A stretch of 64,000 nucleotides of DNA from the NCBI RefSeq assembly GCF_000204055.1, contig NW_006768773.1, forward strand, positions 1,271,879 through 1,335,878. The letters run 5' to 3'. This stretch comes from Melampsora larici-populina 98AG31 (lineage: Eukaryota; Basidiomycota; Pucciniomycetes; Pucciniales; Melampsoraceae). This document shows positions 24,701 to 35,900 of the stretch, one piece after another; positions within the stretch are counted from its first letter, which is position 1; every line of letters begins with the position of its first letter. A model generated the notes under the pieces. The model saw nothing but the letters and a program-made list of their open reading frames with translations, was not told the DNA's origin and ran no database searches. The position numbers and the translations under genes were made by a program.

Positions 24701-24796
24701 TCAATTTGAACAAAGTTAGAGATTGTATTTCATGTGATTTGCTTATCCAGATGAGCAGATAACTCAGAGGACCTGTATGTAGCTGATAGCTATGTA
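21731..24796. other. Intergenic region with a pair of inverted repeats
   Basis: No gene seen; open frames are short and featureless. The only structure noted is the inverted pair 22598-22652 and 23539-23597, listed separately. The 23.6-24.2 kb part is very T-rich. Confidence 0.45.
22598..23597. repeat. Inverted repeat pair about 0.9 kb apart
   Basis: 22598-22652 and the complement of 23539-23597 share CCAGAG...GATTGCCGGAG..TTGGGAAT and runs of GGGAATGGGAATGGG ending GCTGTATG. The similarity covers about 55 bases with small gaps. The arms do not extend clearly, and no target duplication was found, so this may be a decayed TIR element or two separate insertions. Confidence 0.5.
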
Positions 24797-25216
24797 CAGT
24801 CAACCCCGCGCAATTGCATACCCACGCAACTGCATAATCAGCCTTTTTGCATAGGCCAGGACTTCCCCCGACTTGGTGCGGGCTAAAAGTTGGATTCATT
24901 GCATAATTTTGTCAAAAATGATAATGCATAAGTCAAAACCCCAAAAAACCGGGTCTTGGAAGCCCAGTTGCATAGCTTTTACTCAAAATACAGGATAAAA
25001 AGTACATAATTAGGCATAAACCTTGGGTCCTAAGTCTTAAAGCCTAGCTCATAGCCTGCAAAAATGCATAATGCTATGTATTTTGGCCTATCTCTGCATA
25101 TATGCATAACTTTATGCATTTTAACCTATCCTGTATTTTATCTCACTTTGCATAACCCGTGAAATTGCATAGGCCGGATGTTCCCCCCAAATTATGCAAT
25201 TGCGCGGGTTTGACTG
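24797..25216. mobile_element. Non-autonomous TIR element (420 bp), TA target site
   Basis: Terminal inverted repeats of about 24 bp with one mismatch: left CAGTCAACCCCGCGCAATTG, right complement CAGTCAAACCCGCGCAATTG. TA flanks both ends (24795-24796, 25217-25218), as for pogo/Fot1 and Tc1/mariner elements. The interior is dense in TGCATA words and encodes no transposase. Confidence 0.85.
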
Positions 25217-26016
25217 TATTTACTCAGATGTTTGCACATATGTAGCATATGATTGATGGTTCAGATGTACAGTGCAAGATGACTTGATGATCCATTCTAC
25301 TTTCAATCATTTTGCCAGTGTAGGGCTTGTTCACACCCAGTAACCTATTCAACGGTGACAGTGGTAACTGATTTATCAAACTTCTTCCTATTCTTGCTGA
25401 ATTTGTTCTTAAAACTAAAATATTTTTATGTTTTCATTCTTATCTGCATGAATTTACCCAAGACAAGCAGACACAGTACCGGAGTCATAGGTTTTAGCCT
25501 ACATTCAACTTTCTTTCCAACCTCAGTATTTTTTTTGAAAAAGAGAGACAAACACTTCATATTTAATTGAAAGTCTTTTTATAATCTCCTCTTCTACCTG
25601 CACATAGATTTCCAGCTATCAATGGTGCTTTAAATCAACTTGAGCAGCCTCCTCCCACATTGATCACCCCAATTCAATTAAGTAAACAATCCCTGTCATC
25701 CAAGGGGCTGTCTGTCAAATATGCATTGAATCCCCAAAGCAAGTAGATTGGATACATAAACCCCCAACTGATCAAACTGTAGTAAAAATAAATCTTCTTG
25801 CTATTTCTCACCAACAGTACAAGCACTGTCAGTGATATTCACTATTCATGTTTGCACATACTGTGTAGAGTTGTCTTCTAAGAGAAAAGCGTTAAAATAC
25901 AGTGGCAAAAGTTGCCTTTTGGCTACAGTTTACAGGGAATTTCTGTTTTTCTATCCAAGATTTTGCCCAGGGTTCACTCATGTCAGGCCTAATTTTACAT
26001 ATTTACAGACATGTTT
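25217..26016. other. Intergenic, possible element relic
   Basis: No gene. A short frame at about 25610-25750 reads FPAINGALNQLEQPPPTLIT and ends in a stop; it could be a fragment of a mobile-element ORF. Otherwise nothing is supported. Confidence 0.3.
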
Positions 26017-26129
26017 CACAGTGCCCGTGGAGAGGGTCCCCAACGTTAAGGGCTCCAGCAAGTACAAAGGCTTGCCTTTGTACTCTTGAAGGCCTCCAAT
26101 GTTGGGGGGGGCCCTTCACAGGCACTGTG
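26017..26129. mobile_element. Short foldback element (113 bp)
   Basis: The whole segment is close to one long hairpin. Outer arms are CACAGTGCC at the left and GGCACTGTG at the right, with GAGGGTCCCCAACGTT facing AATGTTGGGGGGGGCCCTT. At the centre GTACAAAGGC-TT-GCCTTTGTAC (26062-26083) pairs perfectly. No clear target duplication was identified. It is MITE-like. Confidence 0.65.
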
Positions 26130-26292
26130 GTTAGCACACATTGTTCTCAATTTGGCTAGTTTTTTGAAAGCCAACTTCAAAAACTAAACTGCGGATGGGA
26201 ACAAACTACTGAGCAATCATCTGATCAAGCTTCTAGAGAAAGACAAAAGATGGCCTTCTGGGCAAATTCACTAAGGTATGTCACTCTAGTTA

Positions 26293-26437
26293 GGGTGTGT
26301 TCACTTGAGCAATTTCTGCTCAGAAATTGCATTCTGCAAAATTTAAAGTACTGGTTTGGTGGAGTATGGTTCATCTTTGCATTTTAAAATTTACAGAATG
26401 CACTTTCTGCCCAGACAGATCTTAAGTGAATGCACCC
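26293..26437. mobile_element. PIF/Harbinger-like MITE (145 bp), TTA target duplication
   Basis: The left end GGGTGTGTTCACTT and the right end complement GGGTGCATTCACTT form imperfect inverted repeats that continue inward for about 40 bases. TTA occurs on both sides (26290-26292 and 26438-26440), the duplication typical of PIF/Harbinger elements. It has no coding capacity. The superfamily is inferred from TSD and end sequence only. Confidence 0.65.
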
Positions 26438-26843
26438 TTAGAGTTTTAAGTTGAATTTGGTGTTTTTCCCACAACCTGTTGTCAAGAATTGGCTTTTGAA
26501 GCTGTAGAGACTTTGATTTTGGCTTCATCATGTAGAGTTTCATGAAACTTGGATCTATGTGTATTTGATATATTAATTTCACTGGAGGCTGATATGAATA
26601 GCATCACATGGCATGGTTATATTTGTTTTTGATTCAAAATCTGATGAAACAAATTACTAATGTGTAAAGCGCACATCCTCAATAGTACATATTGAGATTT
26701 TGAACACATCAATTGAGAAAAACACAGGAGTGAAGTTTTATCATGTGGCTTGTCATCAATAATCATCTGAGAAATCAAAAGCTGAGTAAACTTATCAGTC
26801 TGGTGCTGTTGCTGATGTGTCAGTTTCCATGACATTGACGGTA

Positions 26844-27039
26844 CTCAAAGCTGTGTATACTTTGCCGTGTATAGTTTTTTTTTGTTTTTTTGCAGCTAGA
26901 CCCGGCTTGGAAAAAGTATGTCTTTTGTTTGGAGCTCAAAAATATGTACTTCTGAGCCAGAAACATAGTTTTTTCTGGCCGTGTGTAGTTGTGAAAAAAG
27001 AAAAAAAAACTATACATGGGGAAGTATACACAGCTTTGA
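26844..27039. mobile_element. Non-autonomous TIR element (196 bp), TA target site
   Basis: Inverted ends of about 55 bp: CTCAAAGCTGTGTATACTT at the left and its complement at the right, followed by CATGTATAGTTTTTTTTT-type tracts. TA flanks both sides (26842-26843, 27040-27041). Because of the symmetry, similar open frames appear on both strands and these are not genes. Probably a Tc1/mariner-type MITE. Confidence 0.8.
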
Positions 27040-27880
27040 GTAACATAATTATAGACTCTACCACATTGGCTGAAAGGCCCTATTCTTGGCAAGTTACACA
27101 ATCTGTAGCATATGAAGCTCAAGTATGCAGTTTTTTGAGATCATATACAAGCTGTTGCATACCAAGAATAATGGTGGTGGTCCACATGGTTTGTTGGTGT
27201 GGTAATTGCAAAAACTGAATGTTTAAAACAACAAGAAACAAAAATACAAACTACAGCTTTTCAATCCCCTGCCGTACACACACCTGAGTTGTCTACCAAA
27301 ACTGTCAACAGCTGTCACTTGTATGTTGTGAGGTATTTATTTCTTGGTCAATTTGGAGTTATAAGTCATGTTCTATTCACTTGACTGAATGGCTGCTGCT
27401 GTGTTAGGGATTTTTGAACAGTAGATTATTTTACAAAACTCCTGCCCAGACGTTGTTTGAAAGATGCTGAGAATTGATAAGCTTCTAAGGTGTTTCAAAT
27501 TCTCATTCCTTTCTGACAAGTGGAGCCTCTAATACAGATGCATGTGGATCTTGCTAAGATGGAAGACTCTTCTCAGGGCAACTGCTGATAAGCTCCCACA
27601 GTTAGAAAATTCACACACCAAGATACAGAGATGTCTCTTTTATGGCTTTATCTTTTAATTATAAATCATCTTTACAAACAAACAAATAGCTTGCAGCCAG
27701 GAATTCCAGGTGCCTGTGCCCGTTACTACTTTGGGGACTGTTCAAAAGGGTACCCTTGTCAGCTGCATGATGCACTTATGCAGGTAAGTTTGAATAATTG
27801 CTGGGTTGCCTTCATGATTACTCATGATCTGATCTACACCATTCCAATCTCCTGCTAAGCTTGACCTTGGGAATCTTGGT
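27040..27880. other. Intergenic sequence with a CCCH-like coding scrap
   Basis: A frame at about 27690-27783 encodes CARYYFGDCSKGYPCQLHDA, which looks like a CCCH zinc finger, and ends at a donor-like CAG/GTAAGT. It lies just before the LINE ORF1-like frame, but a splice into that frame does not keep phase, so it is left as a relic or an upstream part of the same element. Confidence 0.3.
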
Positions 27881-28783
27881 TCAGCAAGTCACATCCACCA
27901 AGATGAAGAAATAAAATTGCCCCCAATGGAAACCAGCCCTTTGGAATCAAATCTTCTCACAACCAATATTTTCTATATTCACAAACGCCAAGGTGTATTA
28001 CCATTCAAGAATTTGGGCTCACCACAGTCCTTGATAAGGGTTAACAATGCTCTGACTGAATTACAAGCATCAATTGAAAATCAACCAATCAAAGTCAGCC
28101 AACTTTCACAGCTTAAAGGAGGCTCTTTGAGGTTGGAAGCAAACTCTATATTGGCAGCAAACTGGCTTATGACATTTTTGGGAACATGGGGACCTAGGGT
28201 AGATCCAGATTTCACTCCAAGGTCTCAATTGTACAAGGTTGTCTTGAAAGGTCTACCCAGGGGTATCTTTGATAAAAATAAACATCATCTGATTGACAAG
28301 ATTTGTGATTCCAACAATATTGACCCAAGAAACATTGACCAATTGCACTATTCTAGGTGTGCAGGTGGGAATTCAATGATCATATGTACATATTCTCAAG
28401 AGATTGCTAAATCAATAGAGCAGAAGGGTCTCAAAATTGAAAAATCATTGATTAAGTGCCACAGATATATAAAGATTAATGAGCAATGTGAAAAGTGTTT
28501 GAAGATTGGCCATCATTACTACTGGTGCAAATTCAATACAATTTGTGAGAGGTGTGGTGGAGGACATTGGAGTCATACTTGTAAAGGCCAGGCATCAGGT
28601 AAATGTCATGTGTGCTTAACAGAACGGTCATCAAGCTCTACTCAACCACTTGACATCAACAGTCTAGAATTCAACCATTCAGCATACAGTAATAAATGCC
28701 CCACAAAATTGGAAGCTATTCAGAAATATAATGACATAAAAATCAGATTTGAAGCTGAAATTTTGAAGGCTAAAAAATCCTGA
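27881..28783 (+). mobile_element. LINE (Tad1-like) ORF1/Gag-like frame with CCHC knuckles, orphan
   Basis: An uninterrupted frame of about 300 codons; the first in-frame ATG is at 27926. The C-terminal half has nucleic-acid-binding knuckles: CEKCLKIGHHYYWC (C-x2-C-x4-H-x4-C), CERCGGGHWSHTC and a third CHVC...H...C arrangement closing with NKCPTKLE. This order is known from the first ORF of fungal Tad1-type LINEs. The preceding part resembles the RNA-binding core of such proteins (VVLKGLPRGIFDKNKHHLID). No endonuclease or reverse transcriptase frame follows in the next 1.2 kb, so the element is truncated or the gene has been kept alone. The frame is intact, which is notable for a relic. Confidence 0.6.
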
Positions 28784-29960
28784 TTGAAAGCATCATCATG
28801 AGTACATACATACCTATTCAAAGGCTCTGTAAATTAGTGACAAGCAAACATGGGCTAGGCTCACAAACAAATGTAATCCAAGGGTTTCTGATAGACACAA
28901 AGCTTTTAAAAAATGCCCAATAGTTTTGGTTCAAAAGTAGAATGAATGTGATCTACTCATCCGTGTGTGACCAATGTATAGAAAGTTAAATGCACAACTA
29001 GTTTATTGGCTGATTGGTTAAAAATTATTGTTCTCTAACTAATTTACTGCATCATTTTTGACCCAAATTATGCAATAGATGGCTTTTTGTCATTTCTACA
29101 TCAAATTTTCAATGTGACAAAAGCACTCAAAAAGGACAATGGTCTTTAGACAGTTTTGACTCACATACATATGTCAATGGCCTGAATGATAAAGGTGGTG
29201 ACTGTTAAGCTAAGGCTTCCAGTTGCTCAAAGGTGACTATGATCCAGATAGACTGGACAACCAAGAAATCAAGTGTGAGTATGTTTTTGACCAACTTGGA
29301 ATCAGATAAGGCAATTTGACACAATAAAAGAGAGGTTTTAAAATGGTAGCCTCAGTTAAATCTCAATTCAAAATGAGCAACAATCTTGTAAGCTATGTAT
29401 CTGAAATTACTCAATTCAAGTCATACAATCTCTGTTGCTCCTCAGATTTGGTATGCTGGGTTCAGGCCTCACCTTGACTCCTGCTATCTACTACCCATAG
29501 GGTTAGTTAAAATGACACACATTCCATGCAGGAAAAACTGACTCTGAATCAATCTCACAGGTTTCAGATAATGGGTCCACAAGAAAATTGATATAATAGA
29601 TAGTTGGCCAAGATGCTGTAGTATTGGTTGATGGAAGATTGCTACTTACAATCTTGGTCAGGAACATCAGGAAGTATCTGCAGGTAGAAATGGATGAGAT
29701 GTGTTTGTGTACAAAAGAAAAGCACTGGGTTTTTGGTGAATTGGGAAGACCATGGAGTTGCTACAAGGGTGGTAAGACCATCAAATGGCAATTTGTGGCA
29801 GGCTCCATAATGAACAATGTCAATTGGGCTTGAAGTGCAATGAACAACCTACAGGCTTTCATTTTCAGGGTGAATGAGAAAATCTGTAGACTGCTCAAGA
29901 AATTCAACATAAGCTTTCCAGTTTTAACTTTTACTTTATGATACAGTAGCTTATTGGTAC
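28784..29960. other. Intergenic, possible transposase scrap
   Basis: No intact gene. At 29624-29833 a 69-codon frame contains VEMDEMCLCTKEKHWVFGEL, reminiscent of the first catalytic Asp region of ISXO2/Merlin-type DDE transposases (DE... followed by WVFGG), but nothing else of such an enzyme can be read. The LTR retrotransposon begins directly after. Confidence 0.25.
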
Positions 29961-30347
29961 TGTGATTCCCTATTTTGGACTTTCCCATTGTTCTCCTCAT
30001 ACGCACTTTTCGCGCTTTTCTCTTTTCTTTCATTTCTCTTCAAATGCTTTCTATAAGTTCTTTTTCCTTATCGAGACGGACTCCACCGGATCCGTCCCGA
30101 TCACTAACAGCTTGTAGACCTATTACTATTGTAAGCCGGATCCCATGGAACCGGATCCGGGTCATTCCACCTCTCATATCTTGTATCACAACCAGAAGGT
30201 TGTTCTCCTCTGTACGACATCATTGTTTCCTTATTTGTACCATGCAGAGGATGCTCGCCCATATAAGGAGCTCGCATCTCCTTCAAAATGTAAACCCCAA
30301 GTTACTTCCCATCTATTTTCGCACTACTGAAAGTACGTGGAATCACA
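29961..30347 (+). repeat. 5' LTR (387 bp)
   Basis: Same length as the 3' copy at 36293-36679 with two A/G differences, one near 30006 and one near 30286. Both are CpA here where the 3' LTR has CpG. Confidence 0.95.
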
Positions 30348-30872
30348 AATATATATTTGTGTGTCTTTATCATTTTTCTTTTTTCTCTAAGCTTTAATAT
30401 CACCAAACCTGATATCGAAAAAGGTTCTCCCATTAATCTGTGACCACCGGTTCTAACTTTGTGCTTCTCCCTTATCTCCCCTTCTCTAGAAACCCTACAA
30501 CCAGAAACACAAATAAAAAAACCCACAAACCACAGACTAAACCCGTCGTAAGTCACTCGTAATTTCCTAGCTAGCTATTCCGAATACCTTCGACACCTTT
30601 CCTTTCGACTAGTTAGAGTAACTAAAAAAAGAATTCCTCCCTATCCTTTACGCACACAGATTCAACAAATCGTTTTCCAAACAAACCAAAAATTTGTCGC
30701 GCTTAAAAACTTATTTGATTTTTAAATCACTGTTAACACAACTAATTCTTTTTGAAGAAATTAGAAATCGTACGCCTATTCTATTTTAGAAGACTCTGAT
30801 CAAGCCTTCCTCAAGCTCCTTTTTTTAAATACCTTTCGTTTTTTATCTTTGACGAACAGTTACCCCCTCAAG

Positions 30873-32990
30873 ATGGAAGACCACAACGGATTTATCAATA
30901 TCCCTGCCGAGGATCTCCGTTTAATAAAAGCCCAACTCGAACAGTTCGGAATCGAAGCCCACAACCGCGATCAAAACCACGCACGCGAGATCACTGACCT
31001 TCAAAACCAACACCAACAAATCTTCCAACAACAGGCCGAAGTCATTCGCCAATTCGAAGCCCAACAACATAACCGATCAACAGATCACTACCAAAAACCT
31101 GATGCTTTCCGAGCTGAACCCAGAAAATTTACGGGTTATGGCGACAACGCGGAACTCTGGTTTTCGGAACTTGAATCTAACTTTCGAATGCATCGCTACC
31201 CAGAGGCGGTATGGGGCGAGATGATAGGCTCATACCTGGACAAAGAATCTCATATGTTTTGGCACGAAGCCCGCAAGGCACAAGGCGGCACCATATCAAA
31301 TTACCAAGATTTCAAGACTGAATTTTTGACACAATATAACTTTGACATGATGGTCGAAGAGATACAAGAAAAAATCAAGATTTGCTACTACAAAGGTGAC
31401 ATCAACGATTACATACTTAGATTCCGGAAATTGATGGCATACATGCCACTAGATGTCCTTTCCTTTCAAGCTTGTAAATTCGCTTTTACCGACAAACTAC
31501 CAGCTCACTATCAAGAGAAAATAAACAATAAAGAAGACATAAGGTCAAAAAAAGACATGGAACTGGTATATGCTGTCGCTCGAGAAGCCGAACGGACGGT
31601 TAAGATCAATAATCGCAGTTTTAAAGGATACGACCAAAAAAACTCGACTTCTCATAAAACACCCGAAAGAAAACCTCAATTCAATACTCATCGCAACATC
31701 TTCAGACCCTCAAATCATTTTGGCAAACCTCACTCAGTCACCAATGGCTCCGGCCCGATGGACCTTGACAGTGTAGATTTAACCAATGTAGAATGCTATA
31801 GCTGTCACGGAAAAGGACACATGGCTGACAAGTGCCCCAGAGGACAAAAAAAGAAGACCTATCATGGAGGAAAGAACCGCCAGAACAACTATGACCGACG
31901 CAAGCCTAATCTTCTACTTATGGAGCACCTACCATTCTTACCGGACGATCTTCTATCTCTGGACTACTTCGTGCCCCCCTTCCAAGACCATGAACTTCAG
32001 GAGGAGGAACCATTCTTCACTCCCTTTTCGGACGCTGATGGGAGAATGGTTCGGGCATCCAAGGAATCTTCAGAATCGCTCGACGGTCCCACTGAAGACG
32101 GTAGGGAAGACCTCGAGGCCTACAAGAGAAGTTACCTCGAAGCGCTTAAAGATATAGATCCTGACACCTTACTCGACTTAGAAAAGGAGAGGGCAGCTGT
32201 CTCTGAACTCTTGAAAGATAATCAGGAGTACCGTTGCTGTAAGTCATGCAGAGCTTATGGGAACGAGAGCAGCCCCCCCACAACATCTAACGGGATTCTA
32301 TTCTTTGACTTAGACGCAAACCAAATCAACAACATTAACAATAAACAACCTCTCCGAGAAGAGACCCCACCTGAAAGTGTTCCGGCCCACGATCCTAACA
32401 ACCAACACAATATCTACTATGTTGGGATAGAAAATGAATTAAAAAAGGATCCATCAAAGAAGATGAAGTTAGATAGCACGTTGATTGATGGCTATCAGTA
32501 TACTACGTTCAGAACCCCATCCCTGATCAGTCCCCCTGACTTCGAGGAACTAGCTGAAAAAGAACTCGCGAACGTTGAGGACTGGAATAGGATCCTCAAT
32601 ACTAGCTATAATAACTGGGCTAACCGAGAATATTGCGACTCGGTTTGCACCCCCAATGAAGAAGATACAAGCATCATTGCCATCGAATCAACATCGATTT
32701 CACCCTATGATGATGATCCTAGGATCAGTGACTACGATTTCTTCAAAGCCAGAGCTGTCGACTTGCCTGTTTTAGGGAATGATCCTGTCGACCTCTCGAT
32801 AGTAGAAATGGACACGTCCCCTAGACTGAAGAGATGCCCTTCCACTTGGCTTGACGTAGATCTAGCAACACACAAAGGGGGAGGGAAGACGTCCCTGCCG
32901 ATTTATCCGTGCCTTTTTCAAAACATCCCGCTTGACACCATAATTGACAGCGGGGCGGCAGCCAACTACATCTCCACAGAGCGCGTTTAA
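30873..32990 (+). CDS. Gag with protease start, Ty3/Gypsy element (705 aa)
   Basis: The first good ATG is at 30873 (MEDHNGFINIPAEDL); the frame is open slightly upstream from a TTG. The N-terminus is a Gln-rich coiled coil, followed by the Gag capsid region (LWFSELESNFRMHRYPEA through RKLMAYMPL). A zinc knuckle CYSCHGKGHMADKC starts near residue 308, followed by a Lys/Arg patch that probably binds RNA. A long acidic linker leads to the aspartic protease active site IIDSGAAANYIS near residue 691. The frame then stops at TAA (32988-32990) inside the protease; pol continues in the same frame. The stop is either a nonsense change or a recoding site. Confidence 0.9.
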   Translation: MEDHNGFINIPAEDLRLIKAQLEQFGIEAHNRDQNHAREITDLQNQHQQIFQQQAEVIRQFEAQQHNRSTDHYQKPDAFRAEPRKFTGYGDNAELWFSELESNFRMHRYPEAVWGEMIGSYLDKESHMFWHEARKAQGGTISNYQDFKTEFLTQYNFDMMVEEIQEKIKICYYKGDINDYILRFRKLMAYMPLDVLSFQACKFAFTDKLPAHYQEKINNKEDIRSKKDMELVYAVAREAERTVKINNRSFKGYDQKNSTSHKTPERKPQFNTHRNIFRPSNHFGKPHSVTNGSGPMDLDSVDLTNVECYSCHGKGHMADKCPRGQKKKTYHGGKNRQNNYDRRKPNLLLMEHLPFLPDDLLSLDYFVPPFQDHELQEEEPFFTPFSDADGRMVRASKESSESLDGPTEDGREDLEAYKRSYLEALKDIDPDTLLDLEKERAAVSELLKDNQEYRCCKSCRAYGNESSPPTTSNGILFFDLDANQINNINNKQPLREETPPESVPAHDPNNQHNIYYVGIENELKKDPSKKMKLDSTLIDGYQYTTFRTPSLISPPDFEELAEKELANVEDWNRILNTSYNNWANREYCDSVCTPNEEDTSIIAIESTSISPYDDDPRISDYDFFKARAVDLPVLGNDPVDLSIVEMDTSPRLKRCPSTWLDVDLATHKGGGKTSLPIYPCLFQNIPLDTIIDSGAAANYISTERV

Positions 32991-32993
32991 AAA

Positions 32994-35900
32994 ATGAAGC
33001 AACTCCATCCAACTGAGATGGATATCGAACGTGTGGACCCACAAAACGTAAGACTAGCCAACGGTGCACGAGAATCCTGTAGTGAAGTTGTTACGTTTGA
33101 GGCGGAATTCGAGGATGAGAGATCTATAGCGACCTTTAAATTCAACGTCAGGGCGTTCATACTACCACTACCGAACATCTTGTTAATTTTGGGCTTGCCA
33201 TGGTTGAGAGAGACTAAACCTCTCATCAACTTCACTTCAGGAAATTATATCGTCAAGAACGGTTTCGTAATCAGGCCTAGAGATTACGAACCAAAGCTAT
33301 TCACCATCGAAGATAAAAATTTTGGTGACAAGTTAGAACATATGGCAAGAGTCATCGCTCCCGAGTGTTGGAAGGAGGAAGTCGTGACGATGGACCGATT
33401 GTATAAACACCATATTGAAACTGGCGACGCAAGGCCCATCAAAAGCCATGGTAGACCACATACCCCTCCGGAACATGCTACGATCAAACAGTTCGTGGAA
33501 GAAAGCATCGCGCAGGGAATTATTGAACCATCGGACTCACCGTGGAGCTCTCCGCTATTATTGGTAAAAAAGCCAGACGGCTCTCACAGGGTATGTGTAG
33601 ACTATCGAGCCTTAAACAAGGTCACGAAGAAGAACGCTTACCCATTACCTCGCATTGACGACACTTATCTTTTTCTCTCCGGGGCTAAGTATTTCTCCAC
33701 GATCGACTTGAAGAGTGGATTCTGGCAAGTTCCAATGAACGAAGCGGATAAAGAAAAAACAGCGTTTACTTGTAGGTCCGGTCACTTCCAATGGAAGGTG
33801 ATGCCCTTCGGGCTGTGCAACGCACCAGCCACCTTCCAGGAAATGATGAATTCGATTCTAAAGAGCGTTATTGACAAATTCGCGTTGGTTTACCTAGACG
33901 ACGTGATCATATATTCGAAAACCGAAGAGGATCACGAAAAACACATAGAAACCATCTTTAAAATCCTACAAAAGGAGGGCCTTGTAGTTTCGAGTAAGAA
34001 ATGCCAATTTGGGAAATCGTCCTTATTGTTCCTGGGTCACATCGTCGACGGAGAAGGGATCCGTACGAACCCTGAAAAAATCAACAAAATAGTTGAGTGG
34101 CCTAAACCAACAAATATCTCCCACGTTCGCGGTTTTCTTAACCTCTGTACTTACTATAAACGGTTCATTTTGAAGTTTTCCTCCATCGCGTCACCACTGT
34201 ATAAATTGACTGAAGGATCGCCTAAGCCCGGCACGTCAATAATATGGGGGGATGAAGAGCAACTCGCCTTCGAAAAACTTAAAACCTGCCTCTGTGAAAC
34301 AGTTCCTTTAAAACACCCAGCACCCTTCAGACCGTTTGTGCTCGACACTGACGCGTCGGGTACTAACATTGGAGCAGTATTACAACAGGACACAAACGAA
34401 GAAATACAAAAAGAAGTAAGCTTTGACTATAATTTATATCAAAGAAATCTAAAAGAAAAACACCTCAGACCTATCGCTTTTGAATCACGGAAATTATCAA
34501 AGACCGAACAAAATTACTCGGCACAGGAAAGAGAACTCCTGGCCATCGTCCACGGTCTCAAACACTTTCGAGGATTTGTTGAAGGTTCGCCGGTTCTTGT
34601 CCGAACTGACCATGAGTCGTTGAAGTATTTTAAAACGCAGAAACATATTAATCGCCGACTCGCCCGTTTTGTAGACGAAATAGAATTTTTTGATTGTCAC
34701 ATTATCTACCGACCAGGAAAGGAACAATTGGCCGCCGACTCATTATCGAGAAAACCAAACACTGACTTCGATCAAGATCCGCCGGAAACAGCTCCTGCAC
34801 TCTTCAACATCCAAGACCACGAAGAAATCTATCATAAACTAACCGAATATAAACTCAAGTTATTGGCTGGGATAGACCCCTCTACTATAGGGACCGGGGA
34901 TTTCATGATAGACGGCAACAGATTGGTTAAGATCAACATAGAAGACCTGGGCGAGGACCAACGCACGGTCCCCACCAGTAAATTGGAGGCCGAAGGTATC
35001 TGTTATAAAGTACATTTAGACCTAGGACACCGAAACAAGAAGGACGTGACTGAAGCGGTCACCAGAGGATATTGGTTCCCAAACATTGCGAAAACCGTGA
35101 GAGAGGTCATCAGCTTATGCAAGGCCTGCCAAGTCCACGCTGCCCCGTCAAAGCAACAGGGTATGCCTACCCAGCTGATGCCACGAGGTAAGCCTTTCAA
35201 GAAGTGGGGCATGGACTTCGTAGGACCACTACCCAAGACAGCTAATGGTAATCAATTCCTCATCAGATCAATAGATTACGGGACAGGATGGGCATATGCA
35301 AAACCACTCCAAGCTACATCATCAGACGCAGCGGTCGCGCTAGTTAAGGAAATGACTTTGAATCATGGACTGCCTGAGGAAATCGTCACCGACAATGGCT
35401 CTGAGTTCATCTCAAACAACTTCAAAAATTACTTAAAAAATAACAACATCAAGCAAAAGAACACTTCTCCGTATCATCCCCAAACAAACGGACTAGACGA
35501 AAGGTTCCACGGGACCCTGGTGAATGCCCTTCGTAAGTTCTGCAGTCCCTATAATCAGAATCTGTGGGATAACTATCTAAATACCTGCCTCTTTGCATAC
35601 CGCGCATCTTACTCCCACTCGATGAAAGCTTCACCATTTTATATGGCATATGGGGAAGAAGCGAGACTACCCTCCGAGGAGGTAAGCACGAAGTTTGATA
35701 ACTCATATGAAAACTTAGAACTCATAGCCAGACAACGTAACCTTGCAGTCGTTAAACTTAAAACAACGAGGCAACAACTCATCGAAGATCTCAACCAAAG
35801 GGCACAAGCGAGGTTCAAAGAAACGGAAGAGTCCTATACGGAGCGGAACCTGCGCCCAGGAGACCGGGTACTCAGACAGTTCGAGGGTCGGCCGTCAAAA

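Noticed and set aside
26820..27218. Similar open frames on both strands
   Set aside because: Caused by the inverted symmetry of the 196-bp TIR element.
27640..27880. Spliced upstream exon joining the CCCH-like scrap to the LINE ORF1 frame
   Set aside because: The GTAAGT donor and TTCAG acceptor are good, but the join is out of phase.
29975..30397. Open frame of 140 codons in the 5' LTR and its twin at 36307-36777
   Set aside because: Lies within the LTRs and runs into unrelated flanks; it is LTR sequence, not a gene.
34154..35706. Minus-strand frames opposite pol
   Set aside because: Shadows of the strong plus-strand coding frame; no independent support.
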